The notes: a model not told the origin generated them from the letters alone. Counted from the stretch's first letter, positions 35,516 through 43,651 are shown. The stretch is DNA of 64,000 nt from Paenibacillus timonensis (GCF_022427145.1 NZ_JAKSXN010000007.1:58781-122780); one strand, 5' to 3'. Translations and numbers: made by a program.

Positions 35516-36085
35516 TTGGAAGCTGCGCATCGAACCTGCGGAGCCGACCGAGCCTGTGCCGGTGATCGAGCCTGTGCCCTGTGAGCTCATGGAACCCATG
35601 GAGCCTGCGGCACCCGACCCCATGGAGCTCATGGAGCCAACGGACCCGGAACCGATGGAGCTTAGCGAACCGGCGCTTGGCGTGCTCGGAATGTGGCTGT
35701 TGATGGCGGAGCCGAAGCTTCCGATGCTGCCGCCGCTGAAGCCGCTTTGACCGATGCCTTGCGTGCTGTAGGAGGTTTGACCAACGTTCGGCTGCGAATA
35801 GCTTGTGCCGATCCCGGACATCGAGTTTACGCTGTGTTCAAGCTGTCCCGCGATTTGCGCCACGCGTTGGAACTGTTGCATTGCCGTTTGATGCCCATGC
35901 AGCGCCGTTTGGATGGTTTGTACCGCTCTGCGCTCGCGCTGCGCCAATTCCTCCAACTGCATCGCGTTTTGCTGCTCCTGTTGCAGCATTTGCTGGTACA
36001 TCATCGTGGCCTGACGGGTTTGCTGCTCCAATTGGCGCATCGTTTGTTCGATTTCGCGAATTTGCTGACTGACGTTGTTGTACAT
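35513..36085 (-). CDS. Coiled-coil protein with Gly/Ser/Met-rich low-complexity tail
   Basis: 190 residues, no signal peptide or membrane segment. Residues 1-95 form a glutamine-rich coiled coil (IREIEQTMRQLEQQTRQA; MLQQEQQNAMQLEELAQRERRA). Residues 100-190 are low complexity, built of GSMSSMGSG-like units and short GSIGS/GTGS variants, so probably disordered or sticky. I do not recognise the family; short Gln-rich coiled-coil proteins of this kind are found near spore and cell-wall genes in Paenibacillus, but this is recall only. AGGAGG precedes the ATG. It is divergent from the glucosaminidase gene. Confidence 0.6.
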   Translation of the reverse strand: MYNNVSQQIREIEQTMRQLEQQTRQATMMYQQMLQQEQQNAMQLEELAQRERRAVQTIQTALHGHQTAMQQFQRVAQIAGQLEHSVNSMSGIGTSYSQPNVGQTSYSTQGIGQSGFSGGSIGSFGSAINSHIPSTPSAGSLSSIGSGSVGSMSSMGSGAAGSMGSMSSQGTGSITGTGSVGSAGSMRSFQ

Positions 36086-36110
36086 TAGCTGAAAATCCTC
36101 CTCGAGATAG

Positions 36111-36208
36111 GTTAGGTTGTGAAACCATCGTTAGGTTACCCTTCGGACCTGCGGCTATGCATCCTTGAACCGGCAAGGTAAAGGTCCAATCCCTCGTCCA
36201 AAGGGGAT
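36111..36208. other. Structured intergenic segment between divergent genes
   Basis: Nested complementary segments: GGACCT (36145-36150) with AGGTCC (36182-36187) enclosing CCTTG-AACCGG-CAAGG (36163-36178), flanked by GGTT/AACC (36115-36126) and ATCCC/GGGAT (36189-36208). It could be a 5'-leader element for either gene. It does not match a riboswitch class I can name. Confidence 0.3.
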
Positions 36209-36236
36209 CATAAACTATAGGTGGAGGTGATCGCGA

Positions 36237-36944
36237 ATGGACAAAAACGAGTTTATCGGTAAAATCGCTCCCCTTGCCCTCGCCAGCTCGGAGGAAAGCG
36301 GGATTCCGGCCTCGCTGACGATCGCCCAGGCGGCTTTGGAATCGAACTGGGGCGCCAGCCGATTGGCCGTTGAGGGCCATAATTTGTTCGGGCTCAAAGG
36401 CAGCGGTCCGGCGGGAAGCTTGATCGTACCCACAACCGAATACCGGGGAGGAAAAACGGTGACGGTTAACGCCGCCTTCCGCAAATATCGGTCCTGGGCG
36501 GAGTCGATCGCCGACCATGCCCGTTTATTATCGGCTGCCCGCTATGCCGGGGCGGTTCGGAAGACGGGGCCAGAGGCGGCGCGGGCTGTCGCTTCGGCCG
36601 GGTATGCCTCGGACCCGCAATATGCGAGCAAGCTGATTCGTTTAATGGATACCTTTAACTTGACCCAATATGATGAAGCGAAGGGAGATGAACCGATGAC
36701 CGCGGAAGAGAAGGAGCAGTTCGAATCGCTCCAGGAAACGGTTCGCGCGCAGGCGAAGCAAATCGCCGACCTGGAGAAATGGACCCGGCCCGGCATTCCC
36801 GACTGGGCAAAGGAAGCGGTGGCAGCTGCGGTGAATTATAGTAAAGAGGATCCGCTGCTGAAGAACCCGGAGCAGGGCAGCGTTGATTTTTACCGGATCA
36901 TCACCGTGATGCACCGCCGGGGGTTGTTTGACAGAAAGGGATAA
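36237..36944 (+). CDS. Glucosaminidase-domain (GH73, FlgJ-like) protein, phage-endolysin-like
   Basis: 235 residues. Residues 5-150 match the GH73/FlgJ N-acetylglucosaminidase fold: ASLTIAQAALESNWGASRLA with the catalytic Glu in ALESNWG, HNLFGLKG, and FRKYRSWAESIADHARLL. The enzyme would cleave the GlcNAc-MurNAc bond. There is no signal peptide. The C-terminal 75 residues (coiled coil, then PDWAKEAVAAA...SVDFYRIITVMHRRGLF) resemble tails of Paenibacillus phage or cargo-type lysins, so a domesticated endolysin is a fair guess, though no other phage gene is near. Strong ribosome site GGAGGTGATC. Confidence 0.82.
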   Translation: MDKNEFIGKIAPLALASSEESGIPASLTIAQAALESNWGASRLAVEGHNLFGLKGSGPAGSLIVPTTEYRGGKTVTVNAAFRKYRSWAESIADHARLLSAARYAGAVRKTGPEAARAVASAGYASDPQYASKLIRLMDTFNLTQYDEAKGDEPMTAEEKEQFESLQETVRAQAKQIADLEKWTRPGIPDWAKEAVAAAVNYSKEDPLLKNPEQGSVDFYRIITVMHRRGLFDRKG

Positions 36945-36981
36945 GCGCAACTACCGGTTTGGATCGACATGACCCGTGCGG

Positions 36982-37010
36982 TTGTATTCCGACTTTTCCG
37001 GTGGTACGAT
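36982..37010 (+). promoter_or_regulatory. SigA-type promoter
   Basis: TTGTAT (36982-36987), 17 bp, TACGAT (37005-37010). Predicted start near 37017, 35 nt before the ATT start codon of the next gene. Confidence 0.6.
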
Positions 37011-37051
37011 GGGTTGGCAGATGAAGGAACCGCCGTGAAGGAGGGAGTTCG

Positions 37052-37552
37052 ATTCGCAAGGGGTTATGGATAACTGCGGCTGTAGGACTGGTCCTGTTTG
37101 CGGCCATCTATACCTGGTGGTATATCGAGAACGTATCTCCGGTGAAGATGACAAAAACCCTGGAGGGAATAGCCTGGTTGGAGGAGGACCTTGCATTCTC
37201 ACCGCCGGTTCGAATCAAGTTCGACGGTTATTACGACAAGAGAGACGATCAATTTAAAGGCACTGTGGAGATTAACGGGCGGGTTTACTCGGATATGTTT
37301 TTGGATAACGGGTATCCTTCGACTCATTTTGAAGGTAAGGACATCAATCATCAAGGGCCGGTTTATTTCGATAGAGATTTGGAGCGCCTGGCTTGGTCCT
37401 TACCCCAGTCGGAGCTTCCTCCCGAGCTTACGAATCAGCAGTTTCCCGAAGCGGAGGTTTGGCTGGTTGCTCCGGCATCTTCCAGCGAAGTAGCGAAAAG
37501 CTTGCGACAGGAGCTGGAGGATCGCCACTTGCAGAAGCTTGGGCTCAAATAA
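37052..37552 (+). CDS. Small signal-anchored protein of unknown function, apparently starting at ATT
   Basis: 166 residues when started at ATT 37052. That start yields a typical N-terminus RKGLWITAAVGLVLFAAIYTW (basic, then one membrane helix), and AAGGAGGGAG ends 4-6 nt before it. The same frame meets a TGA at 37022-37024 and has no ATG, GTG or TTG until GTG 37142, which lies after the membrane segment and has no ribosome site. The extracytoplasmic part (about 130 residues, with IKFDGYYDKRDDQFKGTVEINGRVYSD) has beta-strand character; no family recognised. Either a genuine AUU start or a gene whose start codon has mutated. Confidence 0.6.
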   Translation: MRKGLWITAAVGLVLFAAIYTWWYIENVSPVKMTKTLEGIAWLEEDLAFSPPVRIKFDGYYDKRDDQFKGTVEINGRVYSDMFLDNGYPSTHFEGKDINHQGPVYFDRDLERLAWSLPQSELPPELTNQQFPEAEVWLVAPASSSEVAKSLRQELEDRHLQKLGLK

Positions 37553-37711
37553 AAAAAGGACAAAAGCCCTCGTAGGAAACCTTACTACAAGGGCTTTTGT
37601 CCGGGCATCCCTTGCGGGACGCCCATCATGGGAGAGGAGAAACCGGACGAAGAGCTTATGGGGAAACGTAAGTCTTCTCCGCGGTTGTCTACGACATTTG
37701 GTGATGTCGAT
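37548..37711 (-). ncRNA. csfG: Candidate CsfG-type sporulation small RNA
   Basis: Minus strand, about 160 nt, with no coding sequence. From the 5' end: hairpin CGACAT/ATGTCG (37692-37709), hairpin GAAGACTTA/TAAGCTCTTC (37649-37677), a pyrimidine-rich stretch able to pair with ribosome binding sites (TTTCTCCTCTCCC), hairpin GGGCGTCCC-GCAA-GGGATGCCC with a GNRA loop (37603-37624), and a 13-bp terminator stem with seven T residues (37548-37602). It lies just upstream of rsmD (ylbH), the locus where I recall csfG in Bacillus subtilis, and a forespore-type promoter precedes it. The name rests on position and architecture, not on alignment. Confidence 0.55.
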
Positions 37712-37717
37712 AATCTA

Positions 37718-37745
37718 AGTTTGTCCGGGCAAGGGGGTTTTATAC
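37718..37745 (-). promoter_or_regulatory. Forespore-sigma-like (SigF/SigG) promoter
   Basis: Minus strand GTATA (37741-37745), 14 bp, GGACAAACT (37718-37726). This fits the recalled SigF pattern GYWTA and GGNNANANT. The predicted start is near 37711, at the head of the candidate CsfG RNA. Confidence 0.5.
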
Positions 37746-37854
37746 CTCCGACCGCAAAAATTTGTATGATATTTTTCGTTTTTCATTCCAAGGCGGATTA
37801 TGGTACGATATCGACAGGAATTTTCCAGGCATATAAAGGTGTGTGAACAAACCG

Positions 37855-38454
37855 ATGAGAGTCATTTCGGGCAGCGCCCGGGGCAGATCGCTCAAAGCCG
37901 TTCCCGGCATGGGGACAAGGCCAACAACGGACAAAGTGAAAGAAGCGATATTCAGCATGATCGGGCCGTACTTTGACGGAGGCGCAGCGCTGGACTTGTT
38001 TGCGGGTACCGGAGGTCTCGGGATCGAGGCGCTAAGCCGCGGCATGGATAAGGCCGTTTTTATCGATAAAGAATTCAAAAGCATTGAAACGGTCCGGCAG
38101 AATTTGAAAGCAACCGGGTTCGAAGAGAAAGCCGAAGTGTACAAAAACGACGCCGAGCGGGCGCTGAAAGCCCTCGCGAAACGAAGCGCGGCATTCGACC
38201 TGGTGTTCTTGGACCCGCCATACCGCTTGAAACACGGCGATGCGCTGATGGTGCTGATGGACGAGCTGCAGTTGCTCGCGCCGCAGGCGACGGTCGTGCT
38301 CGAATACGAATCCTCGTATGCGTATCCTGAACGGTTTGGGCCTTTCCGACAAATGCGCAAAGCGGAATATGGGGAAACCGCCGTTTCGATTTATGCCTAC
38401 GATTCCGAGCCGAACGCGGTTCAAACCGACGATCAAGGAGGAGCAACAACATGA
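37855..38454 (+). CDS. rsmD: 16S rRNA (guanine966-N2)-methyltransferase RsmD
   Basis: 199 residues (ylbH family). N-terminus MRVISGSARGRSLKAVPG, SAM-binding motif ALDLFAGTGGLGIEALSRG, and catalytic DPPY in LVFLDPPYRL. It methylates G966-equivalent of 16S rRNA in small-subunit assembly. ATG 37855 gives the conserved N-terminus, with AAGGTG 12 nt upstream; GTG 37843 would add four residues. It overlaps coaD by 4 bp (ATGA), as in other Bacillales. A weak TACGAT -10 box lies at 37804-37809. Confidence 0.95.
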   Translation: MRVISGSARGRSLKAVPGMGTRPTTDKVKEAIFSMIGPYFDGGAALDLFAGTGGLGIEALSRGMDKAVFIDKEFKSIETVRQNLKATGFEEKAEVYKNDAERALKALAKRSAAFDLVFLDPPYRLKHGDALMVLMDELQLLAPQATVVLEYESSYAYPERFGPFRQMRKAEYGETAVSIYAYDSEPNAVQTDDQGGATT

Positions 38455-38963
38455 ACGAACAGCGGAAACCGCGGGTGGCGGTCTATCCGGGCAGCTTTGA
38501 CCCCGTAACGAAAGGGCATATGGACATTATCCAGCGGGCCTCGCGCCAGTTTGACCGACTGATCGTGGCGGTGCTGAACAATTTGAGCAAAAAACCGTTA
38601 TTCACCGTCGATGAACGAAAGGCGCTGCTCGCCGAAGTCACCGGACATCTGCCGAACGTGGAGATCGACAGCTTCCGGGATCTGCTGGTCAATTACATGG
38701 ATTATAAGCAAGCCCATGTGATCGTCCGGGGCATCCGCTCCGTTACCGATTTCGAATATGAGCTGCAGTTGGCTTCCACCAACCATAAGCTGAATAGCGA
38801 CGTTGAGACGATTTTTATGATGACGCACCCGAAATATTCGTATTTGAGCTCCAGCGTCGTCAAGGAGATCGCCAGTTTCCACGGAGATGTCAGCGATCTC
38901 GTTCCGCCGGAGGTGGAGAAGGCGCTGCGCGGGAAGTTCAAGGAAAAACTGGGGCCGAGCTAA
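38451..38963 (+). CDS. coaD: Phosphopantetheine adenylyltransferase
   Basis: 170 residues, normal length. The nucleotidyltransferase motif TKGHMD (T/HxGH) follows YPGSFDPV, and the second signature SYLSSSVVKEIA binds ATP phosphates. The enzyme makes dephospho-CoA from 4'-phosphopantetheine and ATP, the penultimate step of CoA synthesis, so it supports the acyl carrier protein and fatty-acid genes downstream. Coupled to rsmD by a 4-bp overlap, with AAGGAGG inside rsmD. The converging ylbJ gene ends 13 bp further. Confidence 0.97.
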   Translation: MNEQRKPRVAVYPGSFDPVTKGHMDIIQRASRQFDRLIVAVLNNLSKKPLFTVDERKALLAEVTGHLPNVEIDSFRDLLVNYMDYKQAHVIVRGIRSVTDFEYELQLASTNHKLNSDVETIFMMTHPKYSYLSSSVVKEIASFHGDVSDLVPPEVEKALRGKFKEKLGPS

Positions 38964-38976
38964 GGACCCGGCCGGA

Positions 38977-40200
38977 TTAGAGTCTGTCTTGACGCCGCCA
39001 TAGGAGCGCGATGGACACGAAGCCAAACGTCAGCAAAGTCAGCATCCATAGCTGCCATTCCATCACCCCGAACGCTTGTTGCCAACCAGGCAGCGTGGCG
39101 GACGGGGTGTCGCTACCTAAAGGGGCAGGCTTGCCTCCGCTAAAGGCCGGGAGCACGCCCGGCAGCCAACGGGTGAACGGCTTCCACAGCAGCAAAGTGA
39201 GGACATAAGCGTAGGCCGCATGCAGCAGGCGGCTCAGCACAAACGACCGTTCGCCGATGCCGGCGGGTCCAAGGATCGCCCGCACCTGCAGATAAGCGCA
39301 TAAACCGCTCCACCCGAGCGCCGCTCCTAACAGGGAAGCGGCAAGCGCCGGGGGAAGGGACGAAGCCGGCCCGGTAATCGCATAGGAGCCCAGGTGGATT
39401 TCCAGTACGCTTTTCACGGCGACGGCAAAAACCTGGTCGGGCAAAGCCAACAGGATCACGTGGATGACGACCGCAAAAATGAGCATATACCCTCCGGTAA
39501 TCATCAGCGTTTGAACACCGGAAGTAACCGAGTCGCCCAGCAGTTTGCCGAAGCTGCGGCCATCCTCGCGGCGGGCTTCCTCCATGCGGCGCATGGCAAG
39601 ACGCAGCAAAGGAACGCGGGAATGGGCTTCGCCCGAGTTCGCCGTGTCGGGAGTATTGGAACCGGAGCGGTCCGGGAACACCAGATGCAGCGTGACGCCG
39701 GCCGCCAACCCGGCCGCCCAATGCACGGCCAACAGGAGCAGGCCGAAATCGGGACGGCCCACGAACCCTGCGCCGATGACGACGACAATCAGCATCGGGC
39801 TGCAGAAATGGGCCGCGGCCGCGAGGCGTTCGGCTTCGCTTGCGGTTACTTTGCCCTGCTTATACAGCGTGACCGCCGCTTCCGCCGCGGCAGGGAATCC
39901 GGCCGTCATGCCGAGCGGCAGCACCCAGCCGAAGGAGCCGGGCAACCCCAGAATGCGGCGGGTAAAGGGATCAAGCAATGCGCCAAGTCCGTGGGCAAAC
40001 CCGGCGGCAAGCAGCATTTGCGACAGAACGACGAACGGCAGCAGGGCCGGAAACACGATCCGCCACCAGATGGCCAAGCCCTCGCCGGAAGCTTTAAACG
40101 CTTCGCCGGGGGCATAGACGACGCAGATGACGACCAAGACGGCCAAAAATCCGGTTAACAACGTGGAAAGCGGGCTGGCGGCCAAACGTCGGAAATTCAT
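38977..40200 (-). CDS. ylbJ: Sporulation integral membrane protein YlbJ
   Basis: 407 residues with about eight to ten membrane segments of the nucleoside-recognition/gate (NupC gate-like) fold: WWRIVFPALLPFVVLSQMLL, then GMTAGFPAAAEAAVTLYKQGKV and HFCSPMLIVVVIGAGFVG. In Bacillus subtilis YlbJ is made under SigE in the mother cell and contributes to spore heat resistance. The position between coaD and ylbL is the conserved one. ATG 40200 has AAGGTGG about 10 nt upstream. Synteny and sequence together make the call firm; its transported molecule is unknown. Confidence 0.9.
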   Translation of the reverse strand: MNFRRLAASPLSTLLTGFLAVLVVICVVYAPGEAFKASGEGLAIWWRIVFPALLPFVVLSQMLLAAGFAHGLGALLDPFTRRILGLPGSFGWVLPLGMTAGFPAAAEAAVTLYKQGKVTASEAERLAAAAHFCSPMLIVVVIGAGFVGRPDFGLLLLAVHWAAGLAAGVTLHLVFPDRSGSNTPDTANSGEAHSRVPLLRLAMRRMEEARREDGRSFGKLLGDSVTSGVQTLMITGGYMLIFAVVIHVILLALPDQVFAVAVKSVLEIHLGSYAITGPASSLPPALAASLLGAALGWSGLCAYLQVRAILGPAGIGERSFVLSRLLHAAYAYVLTLLLWKPFTRWLPGVLPAFSGGKPAPLGSDTPSATLPGWQQAFGVMEWQLWMLTLLTFGFVSIALLWRRQDRL

Positions 40201-40376
40201 ATGTATAGTTCCACCTTCTTTGTCATTAGATAAAGACCGATAGCAAATCAGCGTATAGTACATGCTATGCATCAGCCGCTAAGGACAGACTACCGGTTTC
40301 ATGGAGCCGGCATCACAAGGAAGGCGAGCCGTCGGAAGCCGAAGGTTTGCCGTGCACAGGAAGGGAGGAGAACGGG

Positions 40377-41405
40377 ATGCGACCATCCAGAGCCAAGGCG
40401 ATCAAATCAGGGCTGTACGTCCTGACGATCGCGGTGATCGTTTATGTTGTCGTATACATGTCAACCCCGTATATGATCAATCAACCGGGGACGGCGGAGG
40501 AAATCCAACCAATGGTTTCGATCAAGTCGGGGGATGCGGAGGAAAAAGGGACGTTTATGCTGACGACGGTTTCGGTCAGTTACGCCAACGTGTGGATGCT
40601 GGCAACCGCCCGCTTCAACAAACATGCCGAAATCGTCCGAAAGGAACCGGACCGCAATGATGAGGAATATGAAACCCAACAGCGTTATTACATGAGCAGC
40701 TCCCAATCGAACGCCATCATGGCTGCTTACCATAAGGCGGGCGTCAAATACGACGTCGTCTCGGAGTATGTCTTCATTGTCGGCTTATCCAAAGAAAACC
40801 CGCCGAAAGGGGACTTCCATTCCGGCGATATCATTCGTGAAGTGAACGGCCAGCAGGTGAAACGGTTTGAGGATCTCGGGCTCCTGCTGAAAGACGATAA
40901 ACCGGGGGATCGGGTGAACCTCCGGTTGGAGCGCGGCGGCAAAACCATAGACCTTCAAGCGGAGCTTGTGGAGATCCCGGCGGCCGACGGAGGCCGGAAA
41001 GCCGGCTTGGGCGTGACGGTTGGCGAGCTGCGCAAGGTGCAAGCGGCCGATCCGACCAAGGAAGTGCAATTTGCCGATACGCGGATCGGCGGCCCGTCCG
41101 CCGGTTTGATGTTTACGCTCGAAATCTACAATCAGTTGACGCCGGGCGATTTGAGTAAAGGCTACCGTGTGGCCGGCACCGGCACGATCGCCGAGGACGG
41201 GACCGTTGGAGCGATCGGCGGGGTCCAGTTCAAGATCGTGGCGTCGGACCGGGAGAAGGCGGAAATATTTTTCGTGCCGGAGGCAAACTATAAAGACGCG
41301 AAGGCGAAAGCGGAGGAAATCGGCTCGAAGATGAAGCTGGTCCCGGTGAAGAAGCTGGACGACGCCCTGAATTATTTAGCTTCGCTGGAGCCGAAGGCTA
41401 CATGA
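40377..41405 (+). CDS. ylbL: PDZ and Lon-protease-domain protein YlbL (SepM-like)
   Basis: 342 residues. An N-terminal membrane anchor (about 12-32), a PDZ domain (about 120-210, KGDFHSGDIIREVNGQQVKRFEDL), and a C-terminal Lon-type S16 peptidase domain with catalytic Ser in GGPSAGLMF and Lys in GGVQFKIVAS, the Ser-Lys dyad. The active site faces outside the membrane. Homologues cleave membrane or secreted proteins; YlbL has been linked to degradation of a cell-division inhibitor after DNA damage in Bacillus subtilis. ATG 40377 has GGGAGGAG 6 nt upstream. Confidence 0.93.
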   Translation: MRPSRAKAIKSGLYVLTIAVIVYVVVYMSTPYMINQPGTAEEIQPMVSIKSGDAEEKGTFMLTTVSVSYANVWMLATARFNKHAEIVRKEPDRNDEEYETQQRYYMSSSQSNAIMAAYHKAGVKYDVVSEYVFIVGLSKENPPKGDFHSGDIIREVNGQQVKRFEDLGLLLKDDKPGDRVNLRLERGGKTIDLQAELVEIPAADGGRKAGLGVTVGELRKVQAADPTKEVQFADTRIGGPSAGLMFTLEIYNQLTPGDLSKGYRVAGTGTIAEDGTVGAIGGVQFKIVASDREKAEIFFVPEANYKDAKAKAEEIGSKMKLVPVKKLDDALNYLASLEPKAT

Positions 41406-41443
41406 AGCCTAAGCGGGGCCGAGCCGGTCTCCCCTTCTTGCCT

Positions 41444-42688
41444 TTAGAGTTCTTCCAAGCGAAGGGGAGACTGACGGTACTCGCGTTGCAGTTCCTCCGT
41501 CCGGCGCTGCGGCATGGCGTTCGCGTAGGCGGCGGCGGCGCGAATGTCGAGGGCGAGCTGCGGATGATCGAGCTCGGCGGCCCGGGTGATGATCGGCAAC
41601 CGGGCCGTTTGCTTCATCCGTTTCAGCAATTGCTGCCCGGCAGCGCTGAAGCCCAGCACGCGCAGATAACCCGGGCCTTGGGCTAGCGCCGTTGGCGCCA
41701 GCAGCTCGCGGGGATGCTGCAAGAGAATGTGCAGCAGCGTGCGCTGCAGCTTCGTATGCGTGTAGCGTTTCGTTTTGAGCTGCGTGAGCAGCTCGGCGAC
41801 GGTCGGGTTCGACAGGCGGGGCAGCGTTTTTTTGATTCGGTATTCCAGCCCTTCCGTCACTTCGTGAAGGGCGGCGAGCTGCTCCGGCGTAGCCAGGAGC
41901 AGCTGGTGGAAGAGCGGCGCGGCCAAGCTCTCCCACGTCACGGGCCCGCGTCCCGCCGCGAACTCGCGGGCGAGGATGTCCGCCGTGTCCGGCGGGAGAT
42001 ACGGTGCGGCCGCGTCGAGGCCGCCGCCGGCGATCAGCCGCCGCACGGCGGTGGCGCTGGCGATGCTCGCGTCCTTCGGCGCGACATCGCCGTGCCCTGC
42101 GGCCCGGCGCCGGACGGTGGCCGGCGCGATGCCGCTGCCCAGCCGCCGCAGCGCGATCAGGTAGTGCAGCCCCAAACTGTTGTTGGGCTGCTCCAACAGC
42201 GATCGCGCTGCGGCGGCATCGGCGGCGCTGCCGCTGAGCGTGCGCGCGGCCGCTGCGGCGTAGGCCGCGGGGTAGCTCGCCCCGGTGGCGAGCTCCTCCG
42301 CGATGGCCGCCCGCAGCGCCTGCGGTTCGGCGGCCAGCCGCTCGGCCAGCGGCTGCAGCGCCGTAAGCGCGCCGGCTTCGCTGCCGAAGCACAGATGCGT
42401 CGCGACGCCGGTCGCTTCGAGCAGGGCCACGGCCCCGTAGGCGAACCACTCGGCCGGCTGGGCCGCATAGGCGACCGGCAGCTCCAGCACGACGTCGACC
42501 CCCAGGCGGAGGGCCATTTCGGCCCGTGCCCACTTGTCGACGAGCGCCGGCTCGCCGCGCTGCAGGAAATCGCCGCTCATGACGGCGATCGCCGCATCGG
42601 CACCGGTAAGCCGTTTGGCTTCGGCGAAATGATAGGCGTGACCGTTATGCAGCGGATTATATTCCACAATGATACCTACGATGTTCAA
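41444..42688 (-). CDS. tmcAL: tRNA(Met) cytidine acetate ligase TmcAL (YlbM)
   Basis: 414 residues, full length. The nucleotidyltransferase motif is at the N-terminus: GIIVEYNPLHNGHAYHF, with HxGH as HNGH, then MSGDFLQRGEPALVDKWARAEMAL. The enzyme activates acetate with ATP and acetylates the wobble cytidine of elongator tRNA-Met. The middle part is unusually rich in alanine and GC compared with neighbours, which looks like composition drift in a variable region. It is opposite in strand to the flanking ylbL and yceD, the same arrangement as in Bacillus. Confidence 0.92.
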   Translation of the reverse strand: MNIVGIIVEYNPLHNGHAYHFAEAKRLTGADAAIAVMSGDFLQRGEPALVDKWARAEMALRLGVDVVLELPVAYAAQPAEWFAYGAVALLEATGVATHLCFGSEAGALTALQPLAERLAAEPQALRAAIAEELATGASYPAAYAAAAARTLSGSAADAAAARSLLEQPNNSLGLHYLIALRRLGSGIAPATVRRRAAGHGDVAPKDASIASATAVRRLIAGGGLDAAAPYLPPDTADILAREFAAGRGPVTWESLAAPLFHQLLLATPEQLAALHEVTEGLEYRIKKTLPRLSNPTVAELLTQLKTKRYTHTKLQRTLLHILLQHPRELLAPTALAQGPGYLRVLGFSAAGQQLLKRMKQTARLPIITRAAELDHPQLALDIRAAAAYANAMPQRRTEELQREYRQSPLRLEEL

Positions 42689-42816
42689 AGGGTTCTACTC
42701 CTTGGGTTCCAGGGATTTTTGGAGGAATCTTTCCCCTATGAATATACCATGAATTTGGCACGGAGCTAAGAGAACGGAGCGTCCGCAGCGTTTTCACCGG
42801 AATAACAGCTTTATTG

Positions 42817-42846
42817 TTGACAAAACTTACTTAAAATCGGTATAAT
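42817..42846 (+). promoter_or_regulatory. SigA-type promoter of yceD-rpmF
   Basis: TTGACA (42817-42822), 18 bp, TATAAT (42841-42846): a full consensus promoter, start expected near 42853. Confidence 0.88.
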
Positions 42847-42873
42847 AATTTTTGTTTGTTTGGAGTGATGCTG

Positions 42874-43395
42874 ATGTTTATGAATTTGCGTCAGGTAACC
42901 TCGTCCGAAGCCCCGGTGAAGATCCATCAGACTTTGGACGTTAGCCGCGTCGTTAAAGGTCGCAGGGATATTACCGCGATCAGTCCGCTGCAGGTCGATT
43001 TGCAAGCGGAAGCTGCCGACGGAGACGTTGTTAACGTCAAAGGCAAGCTGACGACGGAGCTCGACATGACCTGTTCCCGGTGCCTGAAGCCCCTGAAACG
43101 GGCTGTACAAGCGGAGTTTGCGGAAAGCTTCAAACAAAGCGATGATCCCGAGACGGACATGCAGGCGCAGGAAGAAGACGAAGACTTGCAATATGTCGCC
43201 GACGACAAGGTCGATCTGGTGCCGTATGTGGAAGAAACGCTGTTGCTTCACCTTCCGTATGCCGCCCTGTGCCAGGAATCCTGCAAAGGGCTTTGCCCGA
43301 ATTGCGGGACAGATCTGAACGAGCAGGAATGCGGCTGCAATACGGACGTGATCGATCCGCGGCTCGCAGCGCTCGGCGATTTTTTCAAAAAATAA
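42874..43395 (+). CDS. yceD: YceD/YlbN family (DUF177) protein
   Basis: 173 residues. DUF177 layout: an N-terminal strand-rich half, MTCSRCLKPLKRAV, and a C-terminal cysteine cluster CQESCKGLCPNCGTDLNEQECGC likely to bind zinc. It is almost always encoded before rpmF (L32) and is implicated in 23S rRNA or large-subunit biogenesis. ATG 42874 is chosen with GGAG 8 nt upstream; upstream in-frame TTG 42856 and ATG 42868 are too close to that site. A consensus promoter lies 28 bp ahead. Confidence 0.92.
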   Translation: MFMNLRQVTSSEAPVKIHQTLDVSRVVKGRRDITAISPLQVDLQAEAADGDVVNVKGKLTTELDMTCSRCLKPLKRAVQAEFAESFKQSDDPETDMQAQEEDEDLQYVADDKVDLVPYVEETLLLHLPYAALCQESCKGLCPNCGTDLNEQECGCNTDVIDPRLAALGDFFKK

Positions 43396-43455
43396 GCAAG
43401 TAAACACACGAATTAAACCCCGGTTTGGGTTGACTTGATTAAGGAGGTGGGAACC

Positions 43456-43629
43456 ATGGCAGTACCTCAACGGAGAACGTCCAAAACGCGCCGCGACAAA
43501 CGCCGCACGCATTTCAAATTGGCTGTGCCGGGCATGGTAAAATGTGAACAATGCGGAGAATTGAAGCTTGCTCACCACGTATGCAAAGTTTGCGGAACAT
43601 ACAAATCGAGAGAAATCATCGGCCAATAA
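43456..43629 (+). CDS. rpmF: Ribosomal protein bL32
   Basis: 57 residues. [20 protein letters not shown] is the canonical start, and two CxxC pairs (CEQCGE and CKVCGT) form the zinc-binding site, so this is the zinc-containing form. Ribosome site AAGGAGGTGG ends 6 nt before the ATG. Transcribed with yceD; a terminator follows and separates it from the fapR operon. Confidence 0.97.
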   Translation: MAVPQRRTSKTRRDKRRTHFKLAVPGMVKCEQCGELKLAHHVCKVCGTYKSREIIGQ

Positions 43630-43651
43630 GCTTTAGGCATCCAACTCAAAG

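Noticed and set aside
35469..35750. Pro/Glu/Met repeat-rich plus-strand frame
   Set aside because: It is the mirror of the Gly/Ser/Met low-complexity tail coded on the minus strand; no ribosome site.
36111..36208. Idea that the nested stems are a c-di-AMP (ydaO) or c-di-GMP riboswitch, as often precede lytic enzymes
   Set aside because: The conserved core sequences of these classes are not present; kept only as an unnamed structured segment.
37628..37846. 72-codon plus-strand frame (MGEEKPDEELMG...) ahead of rsmD
   Set aside because: It overlays the hairpins of the candidate CsfG RNA on the other strand, has no ribosome site and no recognisable motif.
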